Assembly: GCA_017994935.1 (NCBI GenBank)
Contig: JAGOJU010000040.1
Location: 1 to 32,473, forward strand
Direction: 5' to 3'
Length of the DNA stretch: 32,473 nt
Origin: Opitutaceae bacterium
GTDB lineage: Bacteria > Verrucomicrobiota > Verrucomicrobiia > Opitutales > Opitutaceae
Part shown: positions 18,538-27,930 of the stretch, piece after piece
How the letters are laid out: each line of letters opens with the position of its first letter
Numbering within the stretch: position 1 is the first letter of the stretch
Notes under the pieces: generated by a model
What the model saw: only the letters and a program-made list of their open reading frames with translations
What the model was told of the DNA's origin: nothing
Databases searched by the model: none
Position numbers and translations under genes: made by a program

Positions 18538-19766
18538 GCCGCGAGAATGTTGACGGTTTCGACCACGTTGCGCATGTAGCCCGCGGGATTCCAGCCTGCG
18601 ACAAGGGGCTGGGTTTCACCCGCGCCATTGGTTGCGCGCGCCATGAGCACATGCTGGCCGCGACCTGGCGTGAAAACGGCTCTCCACTCACGAAAGGCAA
18701 AGCGCCCGAGATCCCCGCCCAGCCGCGATTCCATCCAGGAGCGGCCTCCGTCCTCCGAAAATGCCACACTGCGAATTCCGCTGCCGCCATCGAAGGCAAT
18801 CCCGCGAACGACGGTCTCACGTCCGGCGGGAACGGTGGCGTTGCTTCCATGGCTCGTAATGAACGAGCGCACGTTGAAACGGCTTATCGGAACCGTGGAC
18901 TTCGGTGCCGTGCCGGGTGCGATATTGTGGTCGGCTGTGTCGGGAATGCGGTAGGCTGATTTCATCCAGAACCCTTCGTACACGGAATTCACGACCTCGA
19001 TCCGATGCAGGTGCTTGACCCAGTACGTGCCGTAGTATCCAGGCACGACCAGACGCAGGGGGTAGCCGTTCAACATCGGCAGGTCCTCCCCATTCATTCC
19101 CCAGGCGATCATCACCTCGCCATCGCGCGCGTGGTCGATGTCCAGCGCCTTGACAAAATCGGGTGTGGCACCGATCAGGCCGCGGTCGAGACCGTCAAAA
19201 GTAACCTGGCGGGCGCCCGCCAGGACGCCTGCGGCATCCAGCACGGCGCGCAGCGGCACGCCCGTCCAGCGGACGCAACCCATGGCGCCATGGCCAAGCT
19301 GGCCGCCGTTGACCCGTGGCGAGAAAAAGCCGCGGCTGTTGCCCGAGCACTGGTTCACCGCCACCAGGTCGACAGGTGTTGCAAGCCGCTTCAGTGCGTC
19401 GAGCCCCAGTTCGAGGGGCTTCCTCACAGCACCAAGGATCTTCAGTCGAAAGGAATCGGGGTCGATGCGTGTCGGTACGTCCGTCAGATGGTACCGGACA
19501 AAAAATGCATCGTTCGGTGTGATCAGGCTTTCGTTGAAGACCTCGAAGGGGGTCTCCAACTGCGGAGGACGTGTGGTGAGGACGAGAAGCGGCCTCTTGC
19601 CGGGGAACCGGACCAGATTGCGCAGGCCGTTCTCAAAAGGGAGCAGGACACTTTCCGCTGCGCGCAGCGGGTTGAGTCCGCCTGTCAGTCCGCTTCCCGC
19701 CGCAAGCAGTCCCAGCGTGCGGACAAATTCACGGCGATTGGAGGAATGGGGCAATGGGGTTTCCAC
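18534..19766 (-). CDS. sorA: sulfite dehydrogenase molybdopterin subunit SorA
   Basis: 410 residues of the sulfite-oxidase family. A Tat signal is evident (SNRREFVRTLGLLAAGSG, Arg11-Arg12), as expected for a cofactor-loaded periplasmic enzyme. The molybdenum-ligating cysteine is Cys140 in VAVNQCSGNSRG. Other family features are RYHLTDVP (91-98), GYPLRLVVPGYYGTYWVKHL (234-253) and a C-terminal Ig-like Mo-co dimerisation domain (~285-405: GIAFDGGSGIRSVAFSEDGG). It should oxidise sulfite to sulfate with electrons going to SorB. sorB overlaps it by four bases downstream. A protein-methionine-sulfoxide reductase (MsrP) is a less likely alternative: the length, the dimerisation domain and the adjacent cytochrome favour SorA. 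Confidence 0.9.
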   Translation of the reverse strand: METPLPHSSNRREFVRTLGLLAAGSGLTGGLNPLRAAESVLLPFENGLRNLVRFPGKRPLLVLTTRPPQLETPFEVFNESLITPNDAFFVRYHLTDVPTRIDPDSFRLKILGAVRKPLELGLDALKRLATPVDLVAVNQCSGNSRGFFSPRVNGGQLGHGAMGCVRWTGVPLRAVLDAAGVLAGARQVTFDGLDRGLIGATPDFVKALDIDHARDGEVMIAWGMNGEDLPMLNGYPLRLVVPGYYGTYWVKHLHRIEVVNSVYEGFWMKSAYRIPDTADHNIAPGTAPKSTVPISRFNVRSFITSHGSNATVPAGRETVVRGIAFDGGSGIRSVAFSEDGGRSWMESRLGGDLGRFAFREWRAVFTPGRGQHVLMARATNGAGETQPLVAGWNPAGYMRNVVETVNILAA

Positions 19767-19917
19767 AGGATTAGGGGTTGAACAATCGCCTGACGAGCAC
19801 CGACCGTATAGACAGCCTGTTCCGGATCCAGCACTATTCCGCCTTCATAGAAAACGGGTTCTCCAGTGCTTTCAATGGGCAAACCGGATCGGACCCATTT
19901 GGAGTCTGCCGGTTGGA

Positions 19918-20454
19918 TCAGTCGCCCTTGATCTTCTCGGAACGTGACACCACCCAGTCGATGACCTGCCGGTCGTTGTCACCGGCGCGCCAGATGAGAC
20001 TGAGAAACTCCTGGGGATGGATATCGTTGGTGGTGAAGAACCCGCGATCACCGCCGCAGCAGTACATCAATGTGGCGGGCAGTTCGCCCCGCAGTTTGGC
20101 GCGTGCCTTTGGAATGATGCGCGGCAGCCAGTGAATGCCGTGAACCGCCGCAGATTTGGGCGGCAGGCCTGCCGCATCGAGCACGTGGCTGCCCTGAATA
20201 CCCTGCTGCACGTTGAGGAAATAATCGCGGCGGACGAGTTCGATGCCGAGGGCGATGTCATACCCGGGCTCTGATTCGCCGACATCATCCTCCGCATAGT
20301 CGTAAAGGTGCTGGGCCGTGAGCCCATTGGACTTCAGCCATGTTTCCTCACTGGCGTTGAAATAGGTCCCGGATCCCCGGCGCCCCCCGCGGTAAAACGA
20401 GACAGCCTTGTCGTAAAGTTCCCTGAAACGTTTGGCGAAAGTGTAATGAATCAT
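19918..20454 (-). CDS. DUF5069 domain protein
   Basis: 178 residues from the ATG at 20454 (MIHYTFAKRFRELYDKAV). A longer start at 20544 would overlap the end of rnr and adds 30 low-complexity residues, so the shorter one is preferred, although no Shine-Dalgarno decides it. The body matches my memory of DUF5069, a family frequent in Verrucomicrobiota: YDIALGIELVRRDYFLNVQQ, WLPRIIPKARAKLRGELP and CCGGDRGFF. No function is known. It has no signal peptide and no TM segment. It lies 70 bases downstream of rnr in the same direction and may be the last gene of the M16-rnr unit. Confidence 0.8.
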   Translation of the reverse strand: MIHYTFAKRFRELYDKAVSFYRGGRRGSGTYFNASEETWLKSNGLTAQHLYDYAEDDVGESEPGYDIALGIELVRRDYFLNVQQGIQGSHVLDAAGLPPKSAAVHGIHWLPRIIPKARAKLRGELPATLMYCCGGDRGFFTTNDIHPQEFLSLIWRAGDNDRQVIDWVVSRSEKIKGD

Positions 20455-20524
20455 CGGTACCACAACGGACTCATCTTTCGGAAAATCGCCAGTGATGCTC
20501 CCGGAAAGCGGACCGCTGTCCGGA

Positions 20525-22807
20525 TCAGACGGGCTTGAAATCAATCTGACGCTTGAAACGATCCACCGCGGAAACGACGACCTCCAGCTTGCCCCCCAGC
20601 GTCAGCCGGCGCTTGTGGCGTCGCCCGACCAGCGAGGCGCCGTCCGGCATGACGGCGTAGGTGTCGTCCGTGAAGGCGGTGAGCGAAACGAAGCCGAAGG
20701 TCATGGACTCGGTCAGTTCGATGAAGAGTCCCTGGCCGCGGATGTCGGTGATGATCGCCTTGAAGACGGTCTTGTCCTTCTTGAGAAGCTCGCGCTCGAA
20801 GAATTCGGCGAGCTTGATCTTCTGGGACTCCCTTTCGGCCTCCTGCGAGTTGGTTTCCGTGAGACTCAGGTGTTCCCCCAGGCTCTCCATCTGTCCCGCG
20901 GAATAGGCGGTTCTCGTTTGTCCGCCGGCGCCTCCGCGGGCGCCGGGCAGCAGCGAATCGAAGACGCGGTGCACCACAAGATCGGAGTAGCGGCGGATCG
21001 GTGAGGTGAAGTGCGTGTAATCCCGTTTGTTCAACCCGTAATGTCCGTCGGGAGAGGCCCGGTAGGCAGCCTTCTTCAGGCTGCGGAGGAGTTGTGTGCG
21101 CAGCGTGTAGCCCTGCGGATGGGAATGGAGCGACTTCAGAAGCTTCACGACTTCGTCGCGTTTGACCAGGTCACCGGTCTTTACGTGAAACACCGCGAGT
21201 TGGTCCCGCAGTTCCGCGAGTTTGTCCTCGTCCGGCTTGTCATGCACCCGGTAGAGGGACGCCAGATGCCGCTCCTTGGTGGCCCGGGCAACGGACTCGT
21301 TGGCGGCGAGCATGAATTCCTCGATCAACTGGTGACTTTCATCGTGCTCAATCCTTTCGATCCGGTCCGCGTAGCCATCCTCGTCGACAAAGATCTTCGT
21401 CTCCGGCATGTCGAGGTCCAGCGAGCCCGCGGCCATACGGTCCTCGCGGAGGCGCTTCGCAATCTTCCACAGGGCGCGAATCCAACCCTGAAGTTCTGAG
21501 AGTTCGAGGTCCTTCAGGGAGTTGAGGGCACGACCCGTCGAACCGGTCTGGTGCCTGGCGGGCAGCGGCAGGGCGCGGATCCTGTCCAGATCGTCGGTGA
21601 ACAGAAAGGCGTACGCCTGCCTGTAGGTCAGCCGCTTTCGGCTGCGAATGACGGTGTTTGCGAAGCGCGTGCTCCGGAGTTTCGCATTGCGGTCGAATGT
21701 CAGGATGACTGCCTTGCAGAGGCGGTCTTGTGCCTCCACGAGGGAGCAAAGCCCATTGGACAGTTTTTCTGGAAGCATCGGCACGACCGTGCCGACGAGA
21801 TAGGTCGAGTTGCCCCGTCGCTGGGCTTCACGATCGAGGGCGGTGCCCTGGCGCACGTAGGCGGATACATCCGCGATATGGATACCGACCTGTATCTCGC
21901 CATGTGCCCGTGGCTCGATGCTGAGGGCGTCGTCGAAATCCTTCGCGTCGTCAGGATCAATCGTGAAAACGTTCCGCTGGCGGTAATCCTCGCGTCCCTC
22001 GATTTCAGAGGCGCCTACCGCATCGGGGAGATCGGCAACCTCCCTCAGCACCGCATCGGGAAAAGTCGGATCCAGGTCGAACTTGCGATAGACTCCGAGA
22101 AGTTCCGCCCGCGGTTCAAAGGTCGTGCCGAGCCTTTCGATCACCTCTCCCTCCGGAGCCTTGTGGCGCGCGGTCCAGGGAGCGAGCTTCACGACCACCT
22201 TGTCGCCCACTGCCGGAAGGGGCTGCAGCCGACCCTTCGTCGGGTCTGGCACGGAGATTTCGTGAACGAAGCGGGGATCGTCCGGTGCGACGTACCAGGC
22301 CGTGCGAATTTTTCGAAGCTGCCCGACCATGGTATCGCGCGCGCGTTCCACAACTCGTAGCACGCGGCCGCGTTGCTCGCGTTCGCCGCCGAAGACGCCC
22401 TTGCCGCGGATCTTTCCTCCACCCGACCTTGCGAGCACCTTCACTTCCACGAGATCCCCGTGCATCGCGACATCCGTTTCCTCGGCCGGGATGAAGATGG
22501 GGTCCGGCGAGGGTCCCCCTTCATTCGGTTTCCGGGCAGCCGTGACAAGCGCGTGGCCGCTTTGGCGGAAACTGATCCGTCCGACAATGGCACTCTGCGA
22601 CGCCGCTCCTGAAGAGGCGCGCAGCGCGATACGATCGCCCTTTACGCGATCGATGGTACCCGCGGCCGCGAGCAGTCGGATTTCGTGGGCGAGTGCGCCA
22701 CGCTTCCTTTTGTCGATGCCGATGGCGCGCGCGATGCCTGCGTCGTCGAGCGGTTTGTAGTCTTGCCTGTGGAGCAGTTCGAGTAGCCGTTCGTTCAGCT
22801 TCTTCAT
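20525..22807 (-). CDS. rnr: ribonuclease R
   Basis: 760 residues. RNase R is a processive 3'-5' exoribonuclease that degrades structured RNA. The N-terminus has a winged-helix-like segment (~1-62), followed by OB/cold-shock-like regions (~70-225). The RNB catalytic domain carries TIDPDDAKDFDDA (282-294), with Asp284, Asp290, Asp292 and Asp293 as the metal-binding set. Further RNB features are HIADVSAYVRQGTALDREA and the late HFTSPIRRYSDLVVHR. An S1 domain occupies ~675-755. The protein ends soon after S1 and lacks the long Lys-rich tail of the E. coli enzyme. The ATG at 22807 shares one base with the M16 stop (TGATG), so the start is well supported; a TTG one codon upstream is unlikely. Confidence 0.96.
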   Translation of the reverse strand: MKKLNERLLELLHRQDYKPLDDAGIARAIGIDKRKRGALAHEIRLLAAAGTIDRVKGDRIALRASSGAASQSAIVGRISFRQSGHALVTAARKPNEGGPSPDPIFIPAEETDVAMHGDLVEVKVLARSGGGKIRGKGVFGGEREQRGRVLRVVERARDTMVGQLRKIRTAWYVAPDDPRFVHEISVPDPTKGRLQPLPAVGDKVVVKLAPWTARHKAPEGEVIERLGTTFEPRAELLGVYRKFDLDPTFPDAVLREVADLPDAVGASEIEGREDYRQRNVFTIDPDDAKDFDDALSIEPRAHGEIQVGIHIADVSAYVRQGTALDREAQRRGNSTYLVGTVVPMLPEKLSNGLCSLVEAQDRLCKAVILTFDRNAKLRSTRFANTVIRSRKRLTYRQAYAFLFTDDLDRIRALPLPARHQTGSTGRALNSLKDLELSELQGWIRALWKIAKRLREDRMAAGSLDLDMPETKIFVDEDGYADRIERIEHDESHQLIEEFMLAANESVARATKERHLASLYRVHDKPDEDKLAELRDQLAVFHVKTGDLVKRDEVVKLLKSLHSHPQGYTLRTQLLRSLKKAAYRASPDGHYGLNKRDYTHFTSPIRRYSDLVVHRVFDSLLPGARGGAGGQTRTAYSAGQMESLGEHLSLTETNSQEAERESQKIKLAEFFERELLKKDKTVFKAIITDIRGQGLFIELTESMTFGFVSLTAFTDDTYAVMPDGASLVGRRHKRRLTLGGKLEVVVSAVDRFKRQIDFKPV

Positions 22808-25674
22808 CAATTCGGTTTTTCCGCGGAAGCGGCGGGAGCCTTTGCCGACGGCAGAATCAGCGCATGGGAGATCCGCTCGGGTGCGAAGTATTCCTTTGCC
22901 AGCGCATTGATCTCTCCGACAGTGATCGATGAGAAGTCCGATTCGCGACTGCGCGCCCAGTCGAGCACTTCAGGTCGCTCCTGCGCACGGGATAAAACGC
23001 TGCCGAGCCAGTAGGCGTTGGTGCGGGCGCTTTCACGAATGCTCGTCAGCGTCGGCAACTTGGAGCGCTCAAGTTCATCCGTTGAGATGCCCTCCTTCTG
23101 GAGCGAGCCTGAGATGACTCGGATCGCCGCGGCGATCCTGTCGCCCATGCTGGGATCGATATCAACCTGGGAAACGATGTAACCGTAGCCGGGAAGGATG
23201 TCGCTCGACAGGCTTCGCGTCGACGGACTGTAGGTTCCGCCCATGTCCTCGCGCAGCTTGATGCGCAGGCGATCCTCCAGGATGTTGGAGAGCATGCCCA
23301 GGCGCCGGCCGACATGCACATCGAGACTGTCCGTTGTCGGCCAGTAGAAGGTGGCGAGGCCCTTGGGGATCTGGGATTCGATCTTGTAACTCCGGTCGAA
23401 GGGATGCGACGGAAAACGGACCCTGGTGAGTGCCGAAATGTCGGGTCTGGGATCACGCTTGGGCAGTGCGCCGAGCGTCTGGCCGATCGCCGACAGTGTG
23501 GCGTCGATGTCGATGTCTCCCACGACCGAAAACTCGATTGCGCCGTGCGACAACTGCGGCGTGAGCCAGGCCTTCACTTCCTCGAGGGTGCGCGACATCA
23601 GGACGTCGCGCGGGGGCATTCCGAATCGCGGATCGCCGCTCGCGAGCAGATTGGCAACCTCGGTTGAAAGCGGACCGCTGGGCGTGTGTTGATAGCTGAG
23701 GTACATCTGCTCGAAGCCCTTGCGTGCGAGACGGAGGGATTCGGGCCGGTAGCCGGGATCGGTGAGCTTGGCGGTGAGCAGTTGCAGGGCGAGAAGGAGG
23801 TCGCGCGGCGTCGTGGAGCCGCCGAAGCCGATGTGATCCTGTCCAAGGTTCAGACCGACACCGACGTTCTTTCCGGAAAGGATGCGCTGCAGGTCGTCCG
23901 TGCTGTGATGTCCGAGCCCACCGGCGTCGAAGGTCGATCTTGCAAGGATGGCGAGACCGCGCTTGTCCGCCGGTTCGGAAAGGGAACCTACGCCGACGCG
24001 CGCAAAGAAGTGGATGCGACCAGCCTCAAACGGGGTTTTCTTGAGGTTGACGCGGATGCCGTTCTCGAAGGCAACCTGGGTGATGTCCAGGTCGTCCACG
24101 TGCGAGCGCGAGGCGATCCTGCCTGCGGGTCCGAAATCGGTGTAGCCCCAGGCGATTGCGGATTCGCTGGCGGGAGCGTCGACTGCGGTTGCCACGGACT
24201 TGTTGTAGGCGGCGGTGATGGTGGCAGCCGCGTCGGGGATGACTGCATTGCCGCTCAGGAAGACAAAACGATGGTCGCTCTTCCACGCGTCGCGCAGTGC
24301 CTGCAGGCATTGCTCGGGGGTGATTCTCTCGAGCGCGGGTTTGATGATATCGAGATCGGTCTTCGGGTGCGAGAAGACGTTTCGGTGGAGGATGCTGGTG
24401 GCGATATCCCCGGCGATCGAGGGAGACCGGCGCGTGGGGGCGGTCTTCACTGCCTGTTCGAGGCCGTTGATGAAGCTGGCGCGCACCTCATCGAGTTCGC
24501 TTTGGCGGAATCCGAATTGGAGTGCACGGCGAAGCTCCTGTTCGCCGACCGCGAGCGCGGCCTGCCATTGGTCGGCCTTTGCGTTCAGATCGAGGGATGC
24601 CTCGCGAAGGAAGTCGAATTGTTCGTAGACGGAGGTGCTGGCACTGAGGAAGGGAGCGTTCTCCTTTTTTGAAAGAATGCTGAACCGCCGGTTGATCATC
24701 GCGCTTGCCAGCGAACGGGGCAGGTTCTTCGTGCGGTTGAAGGCCGTGTCCGGCTCGTAGGAATAGGGGAAAAGGCTGCTGATGCTTATCGATGTGTTGG
24801 GTGACTCCGGTTCGGCATGGAAATAGGCGTGGATGCCGGGAGTCGTCGTGATCCTGCCGAGGTCGGGCTTCTGTTTCGCCGGCGCCCTTGCCGTCATGGT
24901 GCTGAATGAAGAGACAATGTGTTTCTCGACAGCGTCGACATCGAAGTCGCCGACGGCCACGACCGAGATGAGTTCGGGGCGATACCACGTGTTGTAGAAA
25001 TCGACGAATTCGCTGCGCGGCGCCTTCTCAATGACTTCAACGAGACCGATCGGTATGCGCTTGGGGAGAAGGGTGGAGCCGAGCAATTGTTCAAACTGGG
25101 CGACGAAGGTGCGGAAGCCGACACTGTCGCGGGCCCGTTTCTCGCTGAGAATGATGCCCCGTTCGCGATCGATCTCTGCCGTCTGGAGCAGGAGACCGCT
25201 GGCGTAGTCGGAGAACACGCGGAACCCCTCAGTGAGGGTGGCGTCGTGCGTGTCGGCCAGTTCGAGAAGATAGAGGGTGCGATCGAAGGATGTCGATGCG
25301 TTGGTGTCGCCGCCAAAATTCATGCCCATGCGCTGGAAGAATTCGACCAGCGTGCCCGGGGGATAGTGGCTGCTGCCGTTGAAGGCCATGTGTTCTAGGA
25401 AGTGGGCAACACCGCGCTGCTGCTCGGTTTCGTTCAGGGAACCGGCTTCCACGAGCAGACGGAGGGAGGCACGTCCCTTGGGCTCCGCGTTCGCTGCGAT
25501 GGCGTAGCGGATGCCGTTGGGCAGCTTTCCAAATCGGACCGCCGGATCGGGTTTGACGTCGCTGGTTTCGTACGCGAAGGCGGTCGTTTCAGCATGGCTG
25601 GAAAACGGGACGCATGTGGCCAGCGCCAGCAGGAGGGGGAGGAATCGTTTCAGACAGGACAAACGAAGGGTCAT
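22807..25674 (-). CDS. secreted M16-family zinc metallopeptidase (pitrilysin/insulinase type)
   Basis: 955 residues from the ATG at 25674, which starts a signal peptide (MTLRLSCLKRFLPLLLALAT, then CVPFSSHA). The frame runs further upstream to 25881, but that extension is Pro-rich and would hide the signal. The inverted zinc motif HFLEH is at 91-95 (His91, Glu94, His95) and is followed by MAFNGSSHYP. The layout is two M16 N-type and two M16 C-type domains in one chain; the C-terminal half lacks HxxEH, as usual. M16 enzymes degrade peptides of moderate length in a closed chamber. A periplasmic or lipoprotein location is inferred. The stop overlaps the rnr start by one base, so the two genes are cotranscribed. 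Confidence 0.94.
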   Translation of the reverse strand: MTLRLSCLKRFLPLLLALATCVPFSSHAETTAFAYETSDVKPDPAVRFGKLPNGIRYAIAANAEPKGRASLRLLVEAGSLNETEQQRGVAHFLEHMAFNGSSHYPPGTLVEFFQRMGMNFGGDTNASTSFDRTLYLLELADTHDATLTEGFRVFSDYASGLLLQTAEIDRERGIILSEKRARDSVGFRTFVAQFEQLLGSTLLPKRIPIGLVEVIEKAPRSEFVDFYNTWYRPELISVVAVGDFDVDAVEKHIVSSFSTMTARAPAKQKPDLGRITTTPGIHAYFHAEPESPNTSISISSLFPYSYEPDTAFNRTKNLPRSLASAMINRRFSILSKKENAPFLSASTSVYEQFDFLREASLDLNAKADQWQAALAVGEQELRRALQFGFRQSELDEVRASFINGLEQAVKTAPTRRSPSIAGDIATSILHRNVFSHPKTDLDIIKPALERITPEQCLQALRDAWKSDHRFVFLSGNAVIPDAAATITAAYNKSVATAVDAPASESAIAWGYTDFGPAGRIASRSHVDDLDITQVAFENGIRVNLKKTPFEAGRIHFFARVGVGSLSEPADKRGLAILARSTFDAGGLGHHSTDDLQRILSGKNVGVGLNLGQDHIGFGGSTTPRDLLLALQLLTAKLTDPGYRPESLRLARKGFEQMYLSYQHTPSGPLSTEVANLLASGDPRFGMPPRDVLMSRTLEEVKAWLTPQLSHGAIEFSVVGDIDIDATLSAIGQTLGALPKRDPRPDISALTRVRFPSHPFDRSYKIESQIPKGLATFYWPTTDSLDVHVGRRLGMLSNILEDRLRIKLREDMGGTYSPSTRSLSSDILPGYGYIVSQVDIDPSMGDRIAAAIRVISGSLQKEGISTDELERSKLPTLTSIRESARTNAYWLGSVLSRAQERPEVLDWARSRESDFSSITVGEINALAKEYFAPERISHALILPSAKAPAASAEKPN

Positions 25675-25730
25675 GAGCAATGAAGCGCGGTTCTGGGGAG
25701 GAGGGTCAACGGGATAGGGCCCAACGCTGG

Positions 25731-25754
25731 CGTTTGGTCCGAAAGAACCAAACG
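25731..25754. promoter_or_regulatory. perfect 8-bp inverted repeat between divergent genes
   Basis: cgtttggt (25731-25738) and accaaacg (25747-25754) are exact reverse complements separated by eight bases (ccgaaaga). The site lies in the 218-base divergent region, 56 bases before the M16 start and 138 before the CrtI-like start. It could be an operator or a leader hairpin on the M16 transcript. No T run follows on either strand, so a terminator is unlikely. Confidence 0.4.
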
Positions 25755-25892
25755 GGGTGTAATGGGTACGGACGGGCACTGGGCTGGACGGCTGGAATTT
25801 GGGAGAAAATCCGTGCAGTTGGCCTGCGTCAACCCTCGCGAAATGAGTTCCCTGTTGCGCTTTTCGAGGGAGATACGTCATGTGACGGGGTT

Positions 25893-27383
25893 ATGGCGTA
25901 TGATTGGCTTAAAGGAGTTGCGGACGAGTATGACGTGATCGTGATCGGAAGCGGTTTGGGTGGTTTGACCGGGGCCAATGTGCTCGCCAAGGCGGGGCAC
26001 CGTGTGCTGCTGCTGGAGCACCATTATCAGTTTGGGGGATTGGCAACCTGGTTCACCCGCAAGGGAGGTCATATTTTCGACATCTCGCTGCACGGGTTTC
26101 CGAGCGGCATGATCAAGTCCTGCCGGAAGTATTGGACGAAGGAAATCGCCGATGCGATCGTGCAGTTGAAGGACATCCGGTTTGTGAATCCCCAGATGGA
26201 TGTGCGGACAACCTTCACGCGGGATGACTACAGTCGCGTACTCATCGAGCAATTCGGCCTGAGCCGTGAGGTGGTGGAAGGATTCTATGACCACCTTCGC
26301 TCGCTGAACTATTATGACAACGATCCTGAGACGACGCGCGAACTGTTTGAGCGTTTCTTTCCAGGACGGGATGACGTGCACAGGCTCTTGATGGAACCGA
26401 TTGCCTATGCGAACGGCTCCACGTTGGATGATCCTGCGATCACGTATGGAATCGTCTTCTCGAACTTCATGGGTGCGGGGGTCTTCACGTTTCGGGGTGG
26501 ATCCGACCTGCTGATCGCGAAGATGATCGAGGAGCTGAAGCGGAATGGCGTCGAGTGCCGGAAGCGGGTTCTGGTGGATCGCATCCTGGTCGAGGATCAA
26601 AACGGGAGGAAGGTGGTGGCGGGCATCGTGAGCAAGAGCGGGCGAGTGATCCGTGCGCAGGCGATCCTCTCCAACGCCAATATCAAGAACACCATCTTCA
26701 GACTGGCGGGGGAGGAGAACTTCCCTGCGGACTATGTCAATGCGGCCCGTGCGGTGCGCATCAATACGTCGTCCTGCCAGGTGTACCTCGGCATCAGAAA
26801 GGGGGAGACGATTCCGCACATCGGCGATCTCGTGTTCACATCGCGCGCGCCGAAGTTCAGCAGTGAGGAGCTTACGGATTTTCGAACCACCAGCCGCACG
26901 TTTTCCGTCTATTATCCCGACACGCGTCCCGGATCCGGGCGCTATACCGTCGTGGCGTCATTGAACGGGAAATACCCGGACTGGAATTCGCTGTCGGAGG
27001 CTGACTATGAGGCCCACAAGCGGCGACTGATCGAGGAGTCGCTCGCCGCGCTGGAGGAATTCATACCCGACGTGCGTGGGAAGATCGACTGGATGGAGGC
27101 TGCCACGCCGCGGACGATCGAGCGTTACACCACTCACATGGGAGGAACCTCGTTTGGCACAAAGTTCGAGGGGTTGAAGGTGTCGATGGACCTGCCGGAC
27201 AGGCTTCCCGGGCTGTTTCACGCGGGGAGCGTGGGCATCATCATGTCGGGATGGCTGGGTACGATCAATTATGGGGTGATCACATCAAACCGGATCGACA
27301 AATACCTCTTTGCTCTCAGGCAGGAGCGCAGGGAGGTGGAGGCTGGGAACTCGGTTGCCTCAGGCGCCGGCGCTATCAAATAG
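25893..27383 (+). CDS. phytoene-desaturase/CrtISO-like FAD-dependent oxidoreductase
   Basis: 496 residues from the ATG at 25893 ([20 protein letters not shown]). The frame continues upstream to 25680 without recognisable family sequence. A Rossmann FAD motif [18 protein letters not shown] (19-36) ends in the LLLEHH acidic position, and [18 protein letters not shown] follows. The C-terminal FAD signature is [19 protein letters not shown]. The sequence belongs with carotenoid desaturases, isomerases and related amine-oxidase-like proteins. No phytoene synthase or other carotenoid gene is in the window, so the substrate may be a carotenoid or an unrelated polyisoprenoid or retinol-type compound. 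No signal peptide is visible. It ends convergently with the cytochrome b562-like gene. Confidence 0.85.
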   Translation: MAYDWLKGVADEYDVIVIGSGLGGLTGANVLAKAGHRVLLLEHHYQFGGLATWFTRKGGHIFDISLHGFPSGMIKSCRKYWTKEIADAIVQLKDIRFVNPQMDVRTTFTRDDYSRVLIEQFGLSREVVEGFYDHLRSLNYYDNDPETTRELFERFFPGRDDVHRLLMEPIAYANGSTLDDPAITYGIVFSNFMGAGVFTFRGGSDLLIAKMIEELKRNGVECRKRVLVDRILVEDQNGRKVVAGIVSKSGRVIRAQAILSNANIKNTIFRLAGEENFPADYVNAARAVRINTSSCQVYLGIRKGETIPHIGDLVFTSRAPKFSSEELTDFRTTSRTFSVYYPDTRPGSGRYTVVASLNGKYPDWNSLSEADYEAHKRRLIEESLAALEEFIPDVRGKIDWMEAATPRTIERYTTHMGGTSFGTKFEGLKVSMDLPDRLPGLFHAGSVGIIMSGWLGTINYGVITSNRIDKYLFALRQERREVEAGNSVASGAGAIK

Positions 27384-27386
27384 GAA

Positions 27387-27416
27387 ACCCGCCCTGCGGC
27401 GTGGCGCGAGGCGGGT
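27387..27416 (-). terminator. possible rho-independent terminator between convergent genes
   Basis: acccgcc (27387-27393) pairs perfectly with ggcgggt (27410-27416) around a 16-base G/C-rich loop. Read on the minus strand the stem is followed by ttcctattt, a short T-rich run. It could therefore terminate the cytochrome b562-like gene and, less clearly, the plus-strand oxidoreductase gene. Confidence 0.45.
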
Positions 27417-27489
27417 CGTACAGGATTTTCACCGCATCCTCTGCGCCATGCGCGGGAGGGGGCGGCAATACGATGGATCCGGGCTGTGA

Positions 27490-27930
27490 TCAGTCCGGCT
27501 TCTTGAACTCCTTGTGCCCCTTTTTCTGCATGTCGCCCAGCTTGGCGACGAGCGCAGCAGCATCCGCATTGTTGTTGGCCTTGAGGGCGGCCTCGAGCGG
27601 TTCGAGGTTGGCGATGAATTCATGCATCTTCTTGTGGAAGGCGGCCACGAATGCCTCGCGCTTGTTGGCGGGCTGATCCTCCGCCAGGGCGGGTGTCAGC
27701 GTGACGGCGTGTTCGGCCGCGGTCCGGATTGTCTTGAGCAATGCGAGCGAACTTTCGTTGTGGGAGGAATCCTTGACCTGACGGCGCAGTTTCTTGTACG
27801 CAGCGCTCAGGTCGTCCATCGATTTGCCCAGCTCGGTGGTGGGCTTGTCATCCTTTTCGGAAGCGTTTTGGGCACGGATACCGGGCACGGCAACCGCGCA
27901 GATCATGAGGGCAATGAGCAGTTTTTTCAT
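27490..27930 (-). CDS. cytochrome b562-like periplasmic protein
   Basis: 146 residues from the ATG at 27930, with a signal peptide (MKKLLIALMICAVAVPGIRA, then QNASEK). The mature part is an all-helical, Lys/Ala/Glu-rich bundle whose layout matches cytochrome b562 (CybC). A methionine sits in helix 1 (Met38, SMDDLSAAYKKL). Helix 2 and the TPALA turn are followed by two more helices, and a histidine is near the C-terminus (His139, MQKKGHKEFKK). Met and His at these positions are the haem-b ligands in E. coli b562. Haem binding is inferred from that match. A role in small-scale electron transfer or as a haem carrier is possible. It has its own upstream region of 444 bases. Confidence 0.72.
   Translation of the reverse strand: MKKLLIALMICAVAVPGIRAQNASEKDDKPTTELGKSMDDLSAAYKKLRRQVKDSSHNESSLALLKTIRTAAEHAVTLTPALAEDQPANKREAFVAAFHKKMHEFIANLEPLEAALKANNNADAAALVAKLGDMQKKGHKEFKKPD

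Noticed and set aside
19882..19914. aaccgg / ccggtt inverted repeat between sorA and the DUF5069 gene
   Set aside because: A six-base stem with a 21-base loop is weak, and nothing marks it as a terminator or operator.
23686..24672. 328-codon plus-strand frame opposite the M16 gene
   Set aside because: It is antisense to the well-supported M16 coding sequence, with a composition typical of a mirror frame and no family resemblance.
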